Source: Sindora glabra (lineage: Eukaryota > Streptophyta > Magnoliopsida > Fabales > Fabaceae). From it: a stretch of DNA of 64,000 nucleotides. The notes under the pieces were generated by a model. The model saw only the letters and a list, made by a program, of their open reading frames with translations. It ran no database searches and was not told the origin of the DNA. The translations under genes were made by a program, and so were the position numbers. This document shows positions 37,512 through 48,148 of this stretch, one piece after another. How positions within the stretch are numbered: the first letter of the stretch is position 1; each line of letters opens with the position of its first letter. Where the stretch lies: NCBI GenBank assembly GCA_020226215.1, contig CM035236.1:50281057-50345056 (forward strand). Direction: 5' to 3'.

Positions 37512-38060
37512 CTATGAGCCGAGGATTTGCTTCCCATCTAATTTTCTTATAAACTGGCAAACAGGGTCTTTTACAGTCAGATCCCCAAGACTGTAGCGTT
37601 CCTTTTCTGTATTGAATAAGTTCATTAAATCAAGAAGAACAGCATGAACATCTCCGCTAGGATGCGTCTCAAGAGTCCGAATGATATCATCCAATGACTC
37701 TTTACTCAGTCCATCCTTTATGAATCGAATTTTGTCCTCTCGATTTACTGAAATCATTCCTTTACTCCTACAGAGCCTATTACAGTTCCACCTTGTGCAC
37801 TTATGACAGACTCTCATTCTTTTAGCTCTTCTCTTTTTAGAGTAAGAACTTCTTCCCATACCTGGCATACGTCTAACAAATGATTCATGAAACTCACCTG
37901 CTAAATGTACCTTAGCTTCAATAATCCAACGTATATCTTCGGGAAGACCCAAAGGCTTAAATGCCCTTATTCTTTCAAGTCGACAGTTGTAAATTTTCCT
38001 GAGCACATCTTTGGGAAGAGTAGGGAATCTGCTCTTAAGCTTTACAAGGCATTCCTCCAT
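37512..38060 (-). CDS. 182-aa basic cysteine-rich protein, unknown
   Basis: Intact frame from ATG 38060 to a stop at 37512, in the place where pol should be. Residues 1-70 are helical-looking and charged. A basic run (K-K-R-R-A-K-R, 75-81) is followed by a compact Cys/His cluster (C85, H86, C88, C93, C97), then an acidic-amphipathic C-terminus. Basic patch plus small Cys cluster suggests a nucleic-acid-binding knuckle. The layout resembles small cysteine-rich nucleic-acid-binding proteins, including those of some filamentous plant RNA viruses, but I cannot establish homology and the flanking regions look different. It is not gag, protease, RT, integrase or a known Athila env-like protein as far as I can tell. 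It is preceded by GCTGCTTGGGAGGCAACCCA, a word I associate with the 3' region of plant Athila/Tat elements. Confidence 0.65.
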   Translation of the reverse strand: MEECLVKLKSRFPTLPKDVLRKIYNCRLERIRAFKPLGLPEDIRWIIEAKVHLAGEFHESFVRRMPGMGRSSYSKKRRAKRMRVCHKCTRWNCNRLCRSKGMISVNREDKIRFIKDGLSKESLDDIIRTLETHPSGDVHAVLLDLMNLFNTEKERYSLGDLTVKDPVCQFIRKLDGKQILGS

Positions 38061-38201
38061 GATGAAAATGATGAAAGCTGAAACTATAAGTGAAAAATGC
38101 TGTGCGATGTGTGCTTAAATAAGTTAGAAGAAAAGAAATGAGTAGAGAAAGAAGTATTGGGTTGCCTCCCAAGCAGCGAAAAAAAAAACAAATACATAAA
38201 C

Positions 38202-38315
38202 AAATATTTTACGTATCAAATTCCCCCACACTTAGCTTTTGGACGTCCTCGGACAAACACAAAACAGAAGAAAACTAATACTAATACTAATCTAATCTAC
38301 CCATGAGATAAAAAG
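38202..38315 (-). repeat. Polypurine/LTR junction repeat, inner copy
   Basis: 114 bp matching 35051-35176, including 17 bp of LTR end and the polypurine tract, stranded between the gag remnant and the captured ORFs. This is not a normal feature of such elements and marks a rearrangement breakpoint. Confidence 0.9.
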
Positions 38316-38391
38316 ACAACCAGACATTTTTTGTTAAACTTTCGTTAAACCATTGATAAACAGAAGATTAGTATTGATAAACCATTGATAA

Positions 38392-39756
38392 ACCATCTCT
38401 TTTTTCAGTGTCACTGGGTAGAGTGCCTGGTTATCTGGAATTCAACATACTTGCAATTTGGCCCATTTGCACCTCCAGATTTTTAATTGAGGTTGCTTGA
38501 CTCTGCATGGTTGCTTCTTGATTCTTGAGTGCAGCTTCTGTTCTGGCCATGAATTGGGAACTATTCATGGTTAATTGAGCCAATGCTTCTTCTAAATTCA
38601 CCTTTGGTTGTGGTGGTGATTGCTGAATTTGCTGTTGATAATTCCCTTGAGGTTTGAACACATTCTGATTATTCCTCCACCCTAAATTAGGGTGGTTTCT
38701 CCATCCTGGATTGTATGTGTTTGAGAAAGGATCATTTTGACGATTTTGATTCCCCACATAGTTGGCTTGTTCAGGTTGAGAAGGAATGAATGGATTTCCT
38801 TCTTGGCATTGTGTGCTCACGTGAGGACCTCCACATAAATCACAAGCATTTGTAGGAGTTCTGATTGCATTTGCTTGAGCTGTTAATGAACTTACTTGCT
38901 TGGATAAAGTGGTAACTTGAGAAGACAAAGTGGTCAGAATGTCTAGCTCATGGACTCCAAGTGCTTTCTTTGAAGTGTTGCGTTCAGAAGGCCATTGGTA
39001 AGCATTTGTTGCCATCTCTTCCAACAGCTCCATAGCAGCTTCTATGCTTTTTCCCATTAATGATCCACCAGCTGCAGCATCTACAAGTGTTCTGATAGCA
39101 TTAGACAATCTATTGTAGAAAGTTTGTAGTTGCAGCCAATCTGGTAGCCCATGATGAGGACATCTTCTTAGCAGCTCCTTGTATCTTTCTCATGCTTCAT
39201 AAAGGCTTTCCATGTCATGCTGGGTGAATGAAGCAATCTCATTTCTCATCTTTGCAGTTTTAGCTGGAGGAAAGAATTTTGCTAGAAATTTTTGTGCCAA
39301 TATGTTCCATGTAGTGATGCTTCCCATTGGTAAAGAGTGTAACTAGCTTTTAGCTTTATCCCTAAGTGAGAAAGGGAAAATTCATAACCTTATGGCATCA
39401 TCAGAAATGCCATTGTGCTTGAATGTATCACAAATTTCCAGAAAGCTGGCTATATGAGCATTCGGATCTTCTACTGGAGAACCTCCAAATTGATTTGCTT
39501 GCATCATTTGAATTATGGCTGGCTTGATCTCAAAGTTGTTGGCTGGTATAGGTGGTCTCCTGATTCCAGAAATGGTATCCATGACTATTGGTGTGGCATA
39601 GTCACGGAGTGCTTTGGTGTCTGATTCTTCTCTCAAATCTACCATTGCTTCACCTTGATCTACAGTTGACTACTTCTGTATCTTTTGATTCCTTTGACAA
39701 GTTTTCTCGATCTCAAAATCAAATAGTAGTGGCTCAGCAACTCTCGATCTGGTCAT
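38392..39756 (-). pseudogene. Athila-type gag, disrupted
   Basis: Starts at ATG 39756 (M-T-R-S-R-V-A-E-P), a typical Athila gag N-terminus, with a TAG at codon 29. The conserved N-A-H-I-A-S-F-L-E-I-C-D-T-F-K follows at about 39450-39400. A frameshifted middle ends where 39108-38431 resumes an open frame. That frame holds A-A-A-G-G-S-L-M-G-K and a zinc knuckle of the form CX2CX3HX4C (C89, C92, H96, C101 of that segment), then Q-rich and N-rich sequence. After a TAA at 38431, homologous text continues (P-G-T-L-P-S-D-T-E-K) and stops abruptly at about 38392, where protease and pol should begin. Not functional as it stands. Confidence 0.88.
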
Positions 39757-39865
39757 ACAATAGGTCAAACCTAAAAAAAGAAAAGAAACACCAAAGAAAA
39801 AAAATGTAAAATAAAAACCAAATTAGGATTAAGATTACTTGGTATTGATATTAATGATAACAATC

Positions 39866-39885
39866 CCTGGCAACGGCGCCAAAAA
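39866..39885 (-). promoter_or_regulatory. Primer-binding site of the Athila-like element
   Basis: Minus strand TTTTTGGCGCCGTTGCCAGG starts two bases from the LTR. TGGCGCCGTTGCC is the standard primer-binding region of plant Athila/Tat elements. It fixes the element's direction as minus. Confidence 0.85.
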
Positions 39886-39887
39886 CT

Positions 39888-41428
39888 TGTTACGTGTAAA
39901 ATGGTTTATCAATTAGCGCAAGTGCACACTATCGTAAACAAGTAATAAAGTGATAAGTAAGTATTGTTCCCTCGAGGATTGTTTCACTAAGTACCAAAAT
40001 TCATAATCCTAACACTATTTGGCAAATCGATTAGTTGGAGAATGAAGTAATTAAATAAAGATCTATGCAGAAAATATTTAAAGTAAGTATGAATGCAATT
40101 GGAGTAAAGATAAATATGAATAAAAGACCTAGGGATCAGACTTCACTTAACAACTTCGGATTGAATCACCTATCTACACTAATCCAATTTTAACTCCCTT
40201 AATTGATAGTCGAGTTTCCCTAAATTAATTACTAGCCTCTTCCAAGGTCAAGTAATTCTATAATTAATTGCTAATCCACTATATTCCTATGTGAATTAAA
40301 ACAACTAATCATGCATTAGTATTTATGGAACTCATTAAGACTACATAAACCATATGAATATATTCCTATTTCATATGCAATTTACGGTTTTAATTATAGG
40401 TTCCATACACATGTATCTCCTTCCGGTCTCAACACACATATTGAGTTCATTCAAAAGGTGGCCAATCAATTGAAAGCATTAAGAGAAATAATTAAAACTC
40501 AATCTAAGAAATAAAATTGAAATTAGTTTCAATAGATTAGAATTCAATCTGTTATTATCAAGTTACGTTATTACCCTAGGAAGATGAAAAATTAGAACAT
40601 AATGAAATTAAACACAAACATAAAATAGAATAAAAACATCATCACATTCATGATACAAACATAAGGATACAATTACAAATGCATGAAAATGAAAATACTA
40701 TCCATCCATGTAGGAGGTAAAACCTTCCATGTAGGAGGAAAACCTAGCCTTCCATGTAGGAGGCATACAAGAACTAAAAATGCATGAACTACTATCTAAG
40801 ATGCATGAATCAATGAATGCTGCAAATGCTCTCCACTTCCACCTATTTATAGGTGAATGAATCAACTGCAAGCCATAAATCTTGACCATTGGCTACCAAT
40901 CACATGCTTTAGCCACCCTTTTTTATTTTCGCAGCACACTTCTTCTGACTTGTTGGTAATTTTTGACCACCAGAATGGCAGATTTACATCTTCCTGTCAA
41001 CATAGAGTTGTAGAGCCGGATCTTATCTTTCAAATGCCGCAAAGAACTCCTAATTTTGACATTTCTATCTTAAGTTATGATCAGATTGGTAGTCAAAGGT
41101 CAGATTCCGCCAGAACCATTATTTTATCTTCCAAGCAGAATTTGAGATCCTTAGATCCCGAACTGGGCTTTTCTTTAAACATGAAAGTTGTAGGGCTTCT
41201 TCTTAAATTTTTAACCATATAAAGAATAACCCAATCCAGCATCTAGAACTCCAGATATAGCCTAAAACCTGAAACAGGGTCAAAATACAGCATTATCTAA
41301 AATATTTGATTTCATTTCAAATTTGAGATCCATTCACAAAATGCAACTAAATTTATTAAATTTAACAAGATAACATCCAAAAATGCATCATACAAGGGAA
41401 ATTAAATATGTAAATATTTTACGTATCA
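39888..41428 (-). repeat. 5' LTR of the Athila-like element
   Basis: 1,541 bp, from TGTTACGTG to CGTATCA on the plus strand. About 30 substitutions and one single-base indel relative to 33526-35067 by eye. Carries the promoter for the element (TATA at 40842-40852). Confidence 0.95.
40842..40852 (-). promoter_or_regulatory. TATA box in the 5' LTR
   Basis: CTATAAATAGG on the minus strand, about 577 bp from the LTR's outer end. This predicts a U3 of about 600 bp, transcription starting near 40815 and a leader of over 900 bp within R-U5. Confidence 0.65.
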
Positions 41429-41433
41429 TGAAT
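41429..41433. repeat. 5-bp target duplication, right (TGAAT)
   Basis: Exact match to 33521-33525. Sequence after it resumes the leader of the host copia element. Confidence 0.9.
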
Positions 41434-42910
41434 CATGTGAATTGTATGTATTATTACATGGATACAGGAATTAGATTTTATTTTTTGAATTATATTATAT
41501 TTTATGATGAATTATCCTAAATCAAAATTGCTATGAATTTTAAAGTTATTTCATAACTCTCATATTATTCATTTTGTGCTTATATATGTATTATTTTTGT
41601 TCTTTGTGAATGATATACACATTGTATATAGGATAAATTTTTATATGATTCATCTTTAGATGAATTTTATTTTATTAGATGAATTGCATATGATTATTTT
41701 TTTTTGAGAATTTATTTATTTATTTTTAGCTTGATAAATATCATGTTTTATTACTATGGTTTTAAGATTGTTTCACTATAAGTTTCATTTTTTTCTCTTT
41801 CTAGTATGAATACTATTTTTCATATATACATGCTAGTATATGATTTTTATGTATGTAAATGAAAGGTGGCATTTAGAAACTATACAGGCATATACATATA
41901 TATGCTCAGGAACCATGTATGTTTATTTTAGTTAAATTTTTGTCCAATATATATATTGTCTAGTATGAAATAGTATATGTACAAATCATTGTAACAATAT
42001 ATGAATATGATTTTGTCCAATATATTTTTATTTTGGGGAATTTACAATAATTTCAAAATTAAAAGTTTAATATTCAAATCATTCCTTCTTAGTGTATTTC
42101 CTATTTTAATAATTTCTATCATTAAAAAAAATATATTTTGTCATTTTTAAGTGTTTAAATACAAAGTTTTCAAAGGAAAAGTCATTAAAACTCCATGCTT
42201 GAATTCCAAAAAATTTTCAACTACTAAAACAAATTTTAAATGCAATATCCTTAGAAATTTTTTGCATTAAAATGCATTAAGGCATTATTATGTATAAAAA
42301 TAAAAAATGCATCTAAAATACAATTTTTGGCTCTAATCTCTGAGCTATTTTATTTTTTATATTTTTAAAATTTTTTTGAAATTAAAAATATTTTAATTTT
42401 TTATTTAATTTGGATAGCCAAATAATTATATTTTGGACTAAAAATTTTACTATAATATTATTTCATTTTGGGCTTCCACATATATTTTGTAAAATTTTTA
42501 GACACTATTTGGTCTGTTAATTATTTTTCTATGTATATGTATGTATAGGAAAATAATTTAAGAAAATAATTTATGATTATGTTATACCATAAAATTTTAT
42601 GTAATTGTAAGCTCACTTATTGCAAGCCTGATTACATAAAATTTTGTTCATTTTTAATAAAATAATAGTTAAAATAAAAAGGTATCATATTAATAATATT
42701 TTTAATATTATTGATGAGATTTGTTAGTGATAACATAAGTGTAGAAATGAGTATTATGTTTCTAAAATTTTTATCACCTTATCAGTGTTAAAAATTTGGG
42801 AATATGATATTTAGTCTTTGTATTATATTATATGGTCTTTAATGCCATATTGTTATTGGACGCTATAATGTAATACTGAGCTCAATTGCATAGTTTATTA
42901 AGGAAAATTT
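41434..42910 (+). other. Leader of the second copia element
   Basis: About 1.5 kb of AT-rich non-coding sequence between the nested insertion and gag. It is assigned to the copia leader by position; I see no separate element in it. Confidence 0.5.
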
Positions 42911-45900
42911 ATGGCATGATTAATGTTTCAAAATTTATTTCCTCAACTCCTTTACTTATGCATTTAAAAGCAATTAAGACACTTAATGGGATGAATCATC
43001 AAGACTGGATTGAATCATTAAATTGTATCTAGCAATTTCTAGCCTTAATATGGCAATTAAGGAAACATAATCTCAAATCAATGCTGAGTCTATAATGGAT
43101 TAAAAAAATCATCATGAAAAGTGGACCCACTTTAATACAGTGTGTTTAATGGTAATGAAGTACATAATGGACAAAATAATAAGAGAGAACATTCCTAATA
43201 TGACAAATGCAAAAGAGTTCCTGGATTTTGTAGCTAAAAAGTATAGAAAGTTTAATAAGGTTGAGAAAGGATGATAAAAAACCATGCAAGTTAATTTGGG
43301 AGAAAGTTATTTAACTTGGCATGTACTGGAGTCTTTTTTGCCTCAATTTGACTTTATAAAAACATCTTATAATACTAAAAAATTAGAATGGACTATCAAC
43401 AAGTTAATTTCAATTGTTACATAGGCAGAGGAAGACATGAAGAAGGGAAAGGCTTAGGTATTTAATTACACCTCTTATGCTACACATTTAGATCATGGTG
43501 AAATGTCTAATTAGTAAGATAGTAAGGGAAATTTTAACCATGGAAGGAAGAAGGGTGAGAAAGGTGAATCTAGTGGACAATAGCGCTATAAGTTAAATAA
43601 GGTCCAATTTAAGAGTAATTGCAAATTTTGCAAGAAGTATGGGTACAAGAAAGAAAACTATTTTAAAAATAAGAAATGGGTTAAGAAGAAAATGAAAGGT
43701 ACCTATCTAGCTCTAGTTTTAGTTTGAATTAAACATTATTGATATACTATCAAATTCTTAGTGGTTAGATACTGGTACAACTATTTATGTGACTAATTTT
43801 TTTCAAGCACTAGCAAATTTGAGAAAACCAAATGAAGGAAAGCTAATTGTGAGACTTGGAAATGGAGATAGAGTTAAAGTGGAGCACATAAGATTAGTGA
43901 AGTTGAAATTGAAGACTGAACATGAGCTTTTATTGAATAATATTATTTATGTACCTTCAATGAGAAGAAATTTAATTTCAATTATTGCTTTGAATTTGAT
44001 TGGATACTCTAGTTATTTTAGAAATGGAAAAGCTAAATTATTTTATAAATCTTCTATTGGTTCTATGTGTGATGGATTATATGAAATTAATTTAGATCCT
44101 AATTTCATAAATTCAATAAACTTTATGGTAGGCAAGAAAAGCTGTCAAATTTATGAACGATTCTCAATGTCGTGGTGTAAATGATTAGGACACATCTTTG
44201 AAGAAAAATTTAGAGACTTATGAAACGAAGTACTTCATGATGTGGGCTTTTTAAAAAAGGGTAAGAGAAATAGAAAAGAGAATATCCTAAAACTGATCCA
44301 TATTGATATTAATGGGCCTATCATACCTAATGCTATAAGAGGCTATAAATAATTCATCATATTCATTAATGATTACTTCAAATTTTATTAGGTAGAGTTA
44401 TTTAATGAGAAATTAAAATTGCTAGAAGCATTCAAGTCATTCAAGGTGGTAGTTGAATTGAAATGGGAAAACAGATAAAGTGCATTAATTTTGATAGAGG
44501 TGGTGAGTATTGTGGTAGATACAATGAAACAAGAAGAAATCTTAGTCCTTTTGCAAGATACCTACAAGATTGTAGAATTCAAGCAAGTTACACCATGGTT
44601 TGTAGATTGAAGCAAAATGAAATTACAAAAAGGAGGAATAGAACTCTTCTGGACATGGTGAAATGCATGTTGACCCATACTTCATTGCTAGAATTCTTAT
44701 GGGGTGATGCATTGAAACATATTCTAAATTAGGTTCCTAGTAAATCAGTACTTAAGACCCTTTATGAACTATTATACAGTAAAAAGCCTAGTTTGTAGCA
44801 TTTTCAAGTTTAGGGTTACAAAACTAAAGTAAAGTTATACATTTTACCCACAAGAAAACTTGATTAAAAAACTATTAGTAGATACTTCATTGCATATAGC
44901 AATGGCTTAAGGGGAAGCAAATTTTACTGTCTAACTTATTCGACTAGAGTAATTAAGTCTGATCGAGCCATCTTTTTTGAAGATGATTTAGATAATGGAA
45001 GCTAAATACCATGCATCATAGAATTCTTTGAAGATAGAATAAGTGTTCTATTGGCACCAATATTGAGAGAATCATCTTTTGTTACTCGACCAGTTGATCT
45101 AGTATAGCTAATAGCAAAAAATATTGAGCTAGATGAAGTAAATGAAGATATTCTATTAAGAAGATCTCATAAAGTTTGTAAATTAGCAATTCCTAATCAT
45201 TATCTTGTATATTTGTAGAAGTATGAATATAATATTAACGATAATACTTATCCCACAACCTTTGCTCAAGCTATATTAAGTTCAAACTATTCTGATTAGA
45301 TGACTGTTATGAAGAATGAGTTAGTTTAATGCATAAGAATCAAGTGTGGGATCTAGTGGAACTTAATATAGGTTATAAGCTAATTAGATGCAAATGGGTC
45401 TTTAAGACCAAGAAAAGTGCTTAAGGTGAAGTTAAGAGGTACAAGGTCAGATTGATAGCAAAAGGCTACACCCAGAAGTAAGGTGTAGACTACAAAGAAA
45501 TTTTTTTATCAATTTCAACCAAAGATTCATTCTATGTTGTCATGACTTTGATGGCTCATTTTGATTTAAAGTTACATCAGATGGATATAAAGATAACTTT
45601 CCTAAATGGAGATCTAATAAAGACTATTTATATGAACCAATCAGATGGTTTCCAAGAGAAAGGAAAGGAACACCTTGTGTGTTAGCTTAAAAAGTCTATT
45701 TATGATTTAAAACAAGCTTCTAGATAGTGGTACCTTAAGTTTGATGAGGTTGTGACTTTTCTTAGGTTCAAAGAGAATGCAGTGGACTAGTATATTTAAA
45801 TGTTGATAAGTGTGGGTAGTTTTATTGTTCTAGTACTATATGTGTATGGCATTCTCCTTGCAAGCAATGATGTGAACCTATTGATTGAGACAAAATAAAT

Positions 45901-47155
45901 GTTATCCAAATATTTTGATATGAAGGACCTTGGAAATTCCTCTTATATTTTAGGGATAGATATTTTTCATGATAAATCCCAGGGTTTGCTTGGTTTGTCT
46001 TAGCAAACTTACATTGAGAAAGTACTGAAAAAGTTCAATATGTTAATTTACTTATAAGTTTCCACACCTATTTCAAAAAGAGAAATTTTTTCTAAGTCTT
46101 GATGTCCTCAGAATGTTGAAATAGAAAGAATGAAAAAGGTCCCATATGTATCGGTTACCAATAGCCTAATGTATGCTCAGCTATGTACATGTCCTGATAT
46201 AGCTTATGCTATTAGTGTATTGGGAAGATACTTGAGTAATCATAGTTAGAGATATTGGACTACTGTAAAAGGCATTATAAGTTACCTACAAGGTACAAAA
46301 GGTTATATGCTGACCTATAAGAAATTAAGAGATCTCACAGTTACAGGTTACTCAAATTTAGATCCTATTGGTTATTTTGATGATCACAAATCTTTATCTG
46401 GATACATTTTTATGATGGTAGGAGGAATTGTGTCATGGAAAAATGTTAAGCAGTTCTTGACAGCAACCTCTATTATGAAAGCAAAATATATTGCATATTA
46501 TGAAGCCACTTGCATTACTGTATTATTGAGAGCATCTCTAGACCCTTGACTATTTATTGCAACAATACTACTGTAGTAAATGTCCTAATATAGCTTATGC
46601 TATTGGTGTACTAGGAAGATACTTAAGTAATCATGGTTAGAGACATTGAACTATTACAAAAGGCATTATAAGGTACCTACAAGGTACAAAGGTTATATGC
46701 TAACCTATATGAAATTAAGAGATATCATAATTATAAATTAATCGAATTTAGATCTTGTTGATTGTTTGGATGATCACAAATCTATATCTGAATATATTTT
46801 TATGATGGTAGGAGGAACTATGTCATGGAAAAATGTTAAGTAATTCTTGATAGCAATCTCTGTTATGAAAGTAGAATATATTGCATATTATGAAGCCACT
46901 TGCATTGCTGTATGGTTAAGGAACTTTATGGTTAGTTTCAAAATTATTGAGAGCATCTCTAAACCTTTGACCATCTATTGCAACAATACTACTATTATAA
47001 ACTTTTCTCATAATAATAAAAGTTTTGCCTATACAAAACATTTTGATATAAAGTACCAATTTGTACATGAGAAGGTACATAAGCATATCACAAGTATTGA
47101 ACATATTTTCACAAATCGTATGCTTGCAAATTCACTAACCAAAGGCTTAGCGTAG
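42911..47155 (+). pseudogene. copia gag-pol, disrupted
   Basis: Gag from about 42911 (K-T-L-N-G-M-N-H-Q-D-W-I-E-S-L, then A-K-E-F-L-D-F-V-A-K-K). A zinc knuckle is at about 43618-43660 with its last ligands changed. Protease is at 43760 (W-L-D-T-G-T-T-I-Y-V-T). The integrase core is at about 44220-44760 (H-I-D-I-N-G-P, F-D-R-G-G-E-Y-C-G, R-R-N-R-T-L-L-D-M-V). Reverse transcriptase is at about 45290-45960 (R-L-I-A-K-G-Y-T-Q-K, Q-M-D-I-K-I-T-F-L-N-G), where the catalytic Y-V-D-D is replaced by Y-V-Y-G. RNase H is duplicated in tandem. The C-terminal end is N-S-L-T-K-G-L-A at 47155. Stops and frameshifts throughout. Confidence 0.9.
46191..47000 (+). repeat. Tandem duplication of the copia RNase H region
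   Basis: Copy 1 is 46191-46581 and copy 2 is 46582-47000; both run from GTCCT(G/A)ATATAGCTTATGCT to GCAACAATACTACT. Copy 1 lacks about 31 bp present in copy 2 (after CTTGCATT...CTGTA). The copies have diverged by many substitutions, so the duplication is old. Confidence 0.9.
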
Positions 47156-47676
47156 GAATATATCATGATCATGTAATTAATATAGGATTAGATAATTCTT
47201 TTGATATTTTGGATTAGTGGAAATTCTATGATGTAAATTATTTTCTTGATATATATATATATAAATGAAATATTTAGATTTTGCCATATGTTGTGCATAT
47301 TTTTATTATGGCATATTTATAAAGATGTTTAGACCCTTTCCTTAATATTTTAATAAGAATTATAATTTTCATTTAGCACATTGGGCGGATGCTTCAACTT
47401 AGTATGTAAAGATTTACATATATTATCATAATTTTGATATATTAATCTTATCAAGCATAATCTCGTTATGTATATCCTTATTGGATTTTATATATGGTTA
47501 GCGAAGTGTAAGTGTATAGTATATATATCATTGATATCCCTATTAGATACTATGTTTTATGTTATAGGACATTTATGATCTCAATTTAGATTAATGGATG
47601 TAAAGATGTCATAATTTTCTTTTACATCTTATTAAAGGGGCCACTATTATTGAATTACATGATTCAAGTGGAAGAT
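47156..47676 (+). other. 3' non-coding region of the second copia element
   Basis: About 500 bp between the end of pol and the 3' LTR. It ends in CAAGTGGAAGAT at about 47665-47676, the polypurine tract next to the LTR and a form common to many plant copia elements. Confidence 0.65.
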
Positions 47677-48143
47677 TATTAGATTTTTCTATTATGGACT
47701 TGTTAATTTAATAATAAAATAAGATATAAAGGAGTGTGACTTAATATTAAAGTAATTGAATAATTTGGACATAATGGTAATCTAACCTAACTAATGTGGT
47801 AACCGGTGGTTCTTAACAATGAGTCAACCCATTAATGTTATTAATATATAAATAGAGGTTGTTACTTCTAAAGCCTATGATTGATTCTAAATACTTCTTA
47901 TTAGTGCTAGAAAGTCTCTCTAATTAAGTTTTCATTTAGGGTTGATAGGGGCAACAAATCTTTATTAGAATTTGTGATTAAGACCGATTGTGATTAGTTC
48001 ATGACTTGCGACAAATCATAATTCCATATTCATCTCATAATAGATTCATTGAATAACCATAAATTATTTTATCTATGTTTAATATTATCTTTTCCTATAA
48101 TTCAATTGGGATTATTATTTTATAAAATTTTGATTTTTTAACA
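47677..48143 (+). repeat. 3' LTR of the second copia element
   Basis: 467 bp from TATTAGATTT to TTTTTTAACA, homologous to 33038-33503. TATA-like ATATAAATAGAGG at about 47845-47857. Confidence 0.88.
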
Positions 48144-48148
48144 CAAAT

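Larger units (their letters stand above)
33526..41428 (-). mobile_element. Athila-like gypsy element carrying non-retroviral ORFs
   Basis: 7,903-bp LTR retrotransposon on the minus strand, bounded by perfect 5-bp duplications. Order along its own strand: LTR (41428-39888), primer-binding site, disrupted Athila-type gag, no pol at all, a repeat of its own polypurine/LTR junction, a 182-aa cysteine-rich ORF, a LOG-like ORF, further polypurine-like sites, and LTR (35067-33526). I counted about 30 differences between the roughly 1,541-bp LTRs, about 98% identity, so it inserted recently relative to its copia host. Lacking protease, reverse transcriptase and integrase, it must be mobilised in trans. 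The two extra ORFs are open while gag is broken. Confidence 0.9.
33038..48143 (+). mobile_element. Second Ty1/copia element, split by a nested insertion
   Basis: Copia element whose two LTRs lie 14.6 kb apart because a 7.9-kb Athila-like element sits in its leader (33526-41428). Without that insertion it is about 7.2 kb: LTR, primer-binding site, long leader (about 1.5 kb), gag-pol, 3' non-coding region, polypurine tract and LTR. Its LTRs differ at roughly a fifth of positions by eye. The coding part has many stops, so it is much older than the element nested in it. The gag-pol resembles the plant lineage with D-T-G-type protease and an R-N-R-T-L-L-D-M-V integrase motif. Confidence 0.88.

Noticed and set aside
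37512..38060. Calling the cysteine-rich ORF an integrated plant-virus gene
   Set aside because: Only a short basic plus Cys motif suggests it. No other virus-like gene is adjacent and the N- and C-terminal regions do not clearly fit, so origin is left open.
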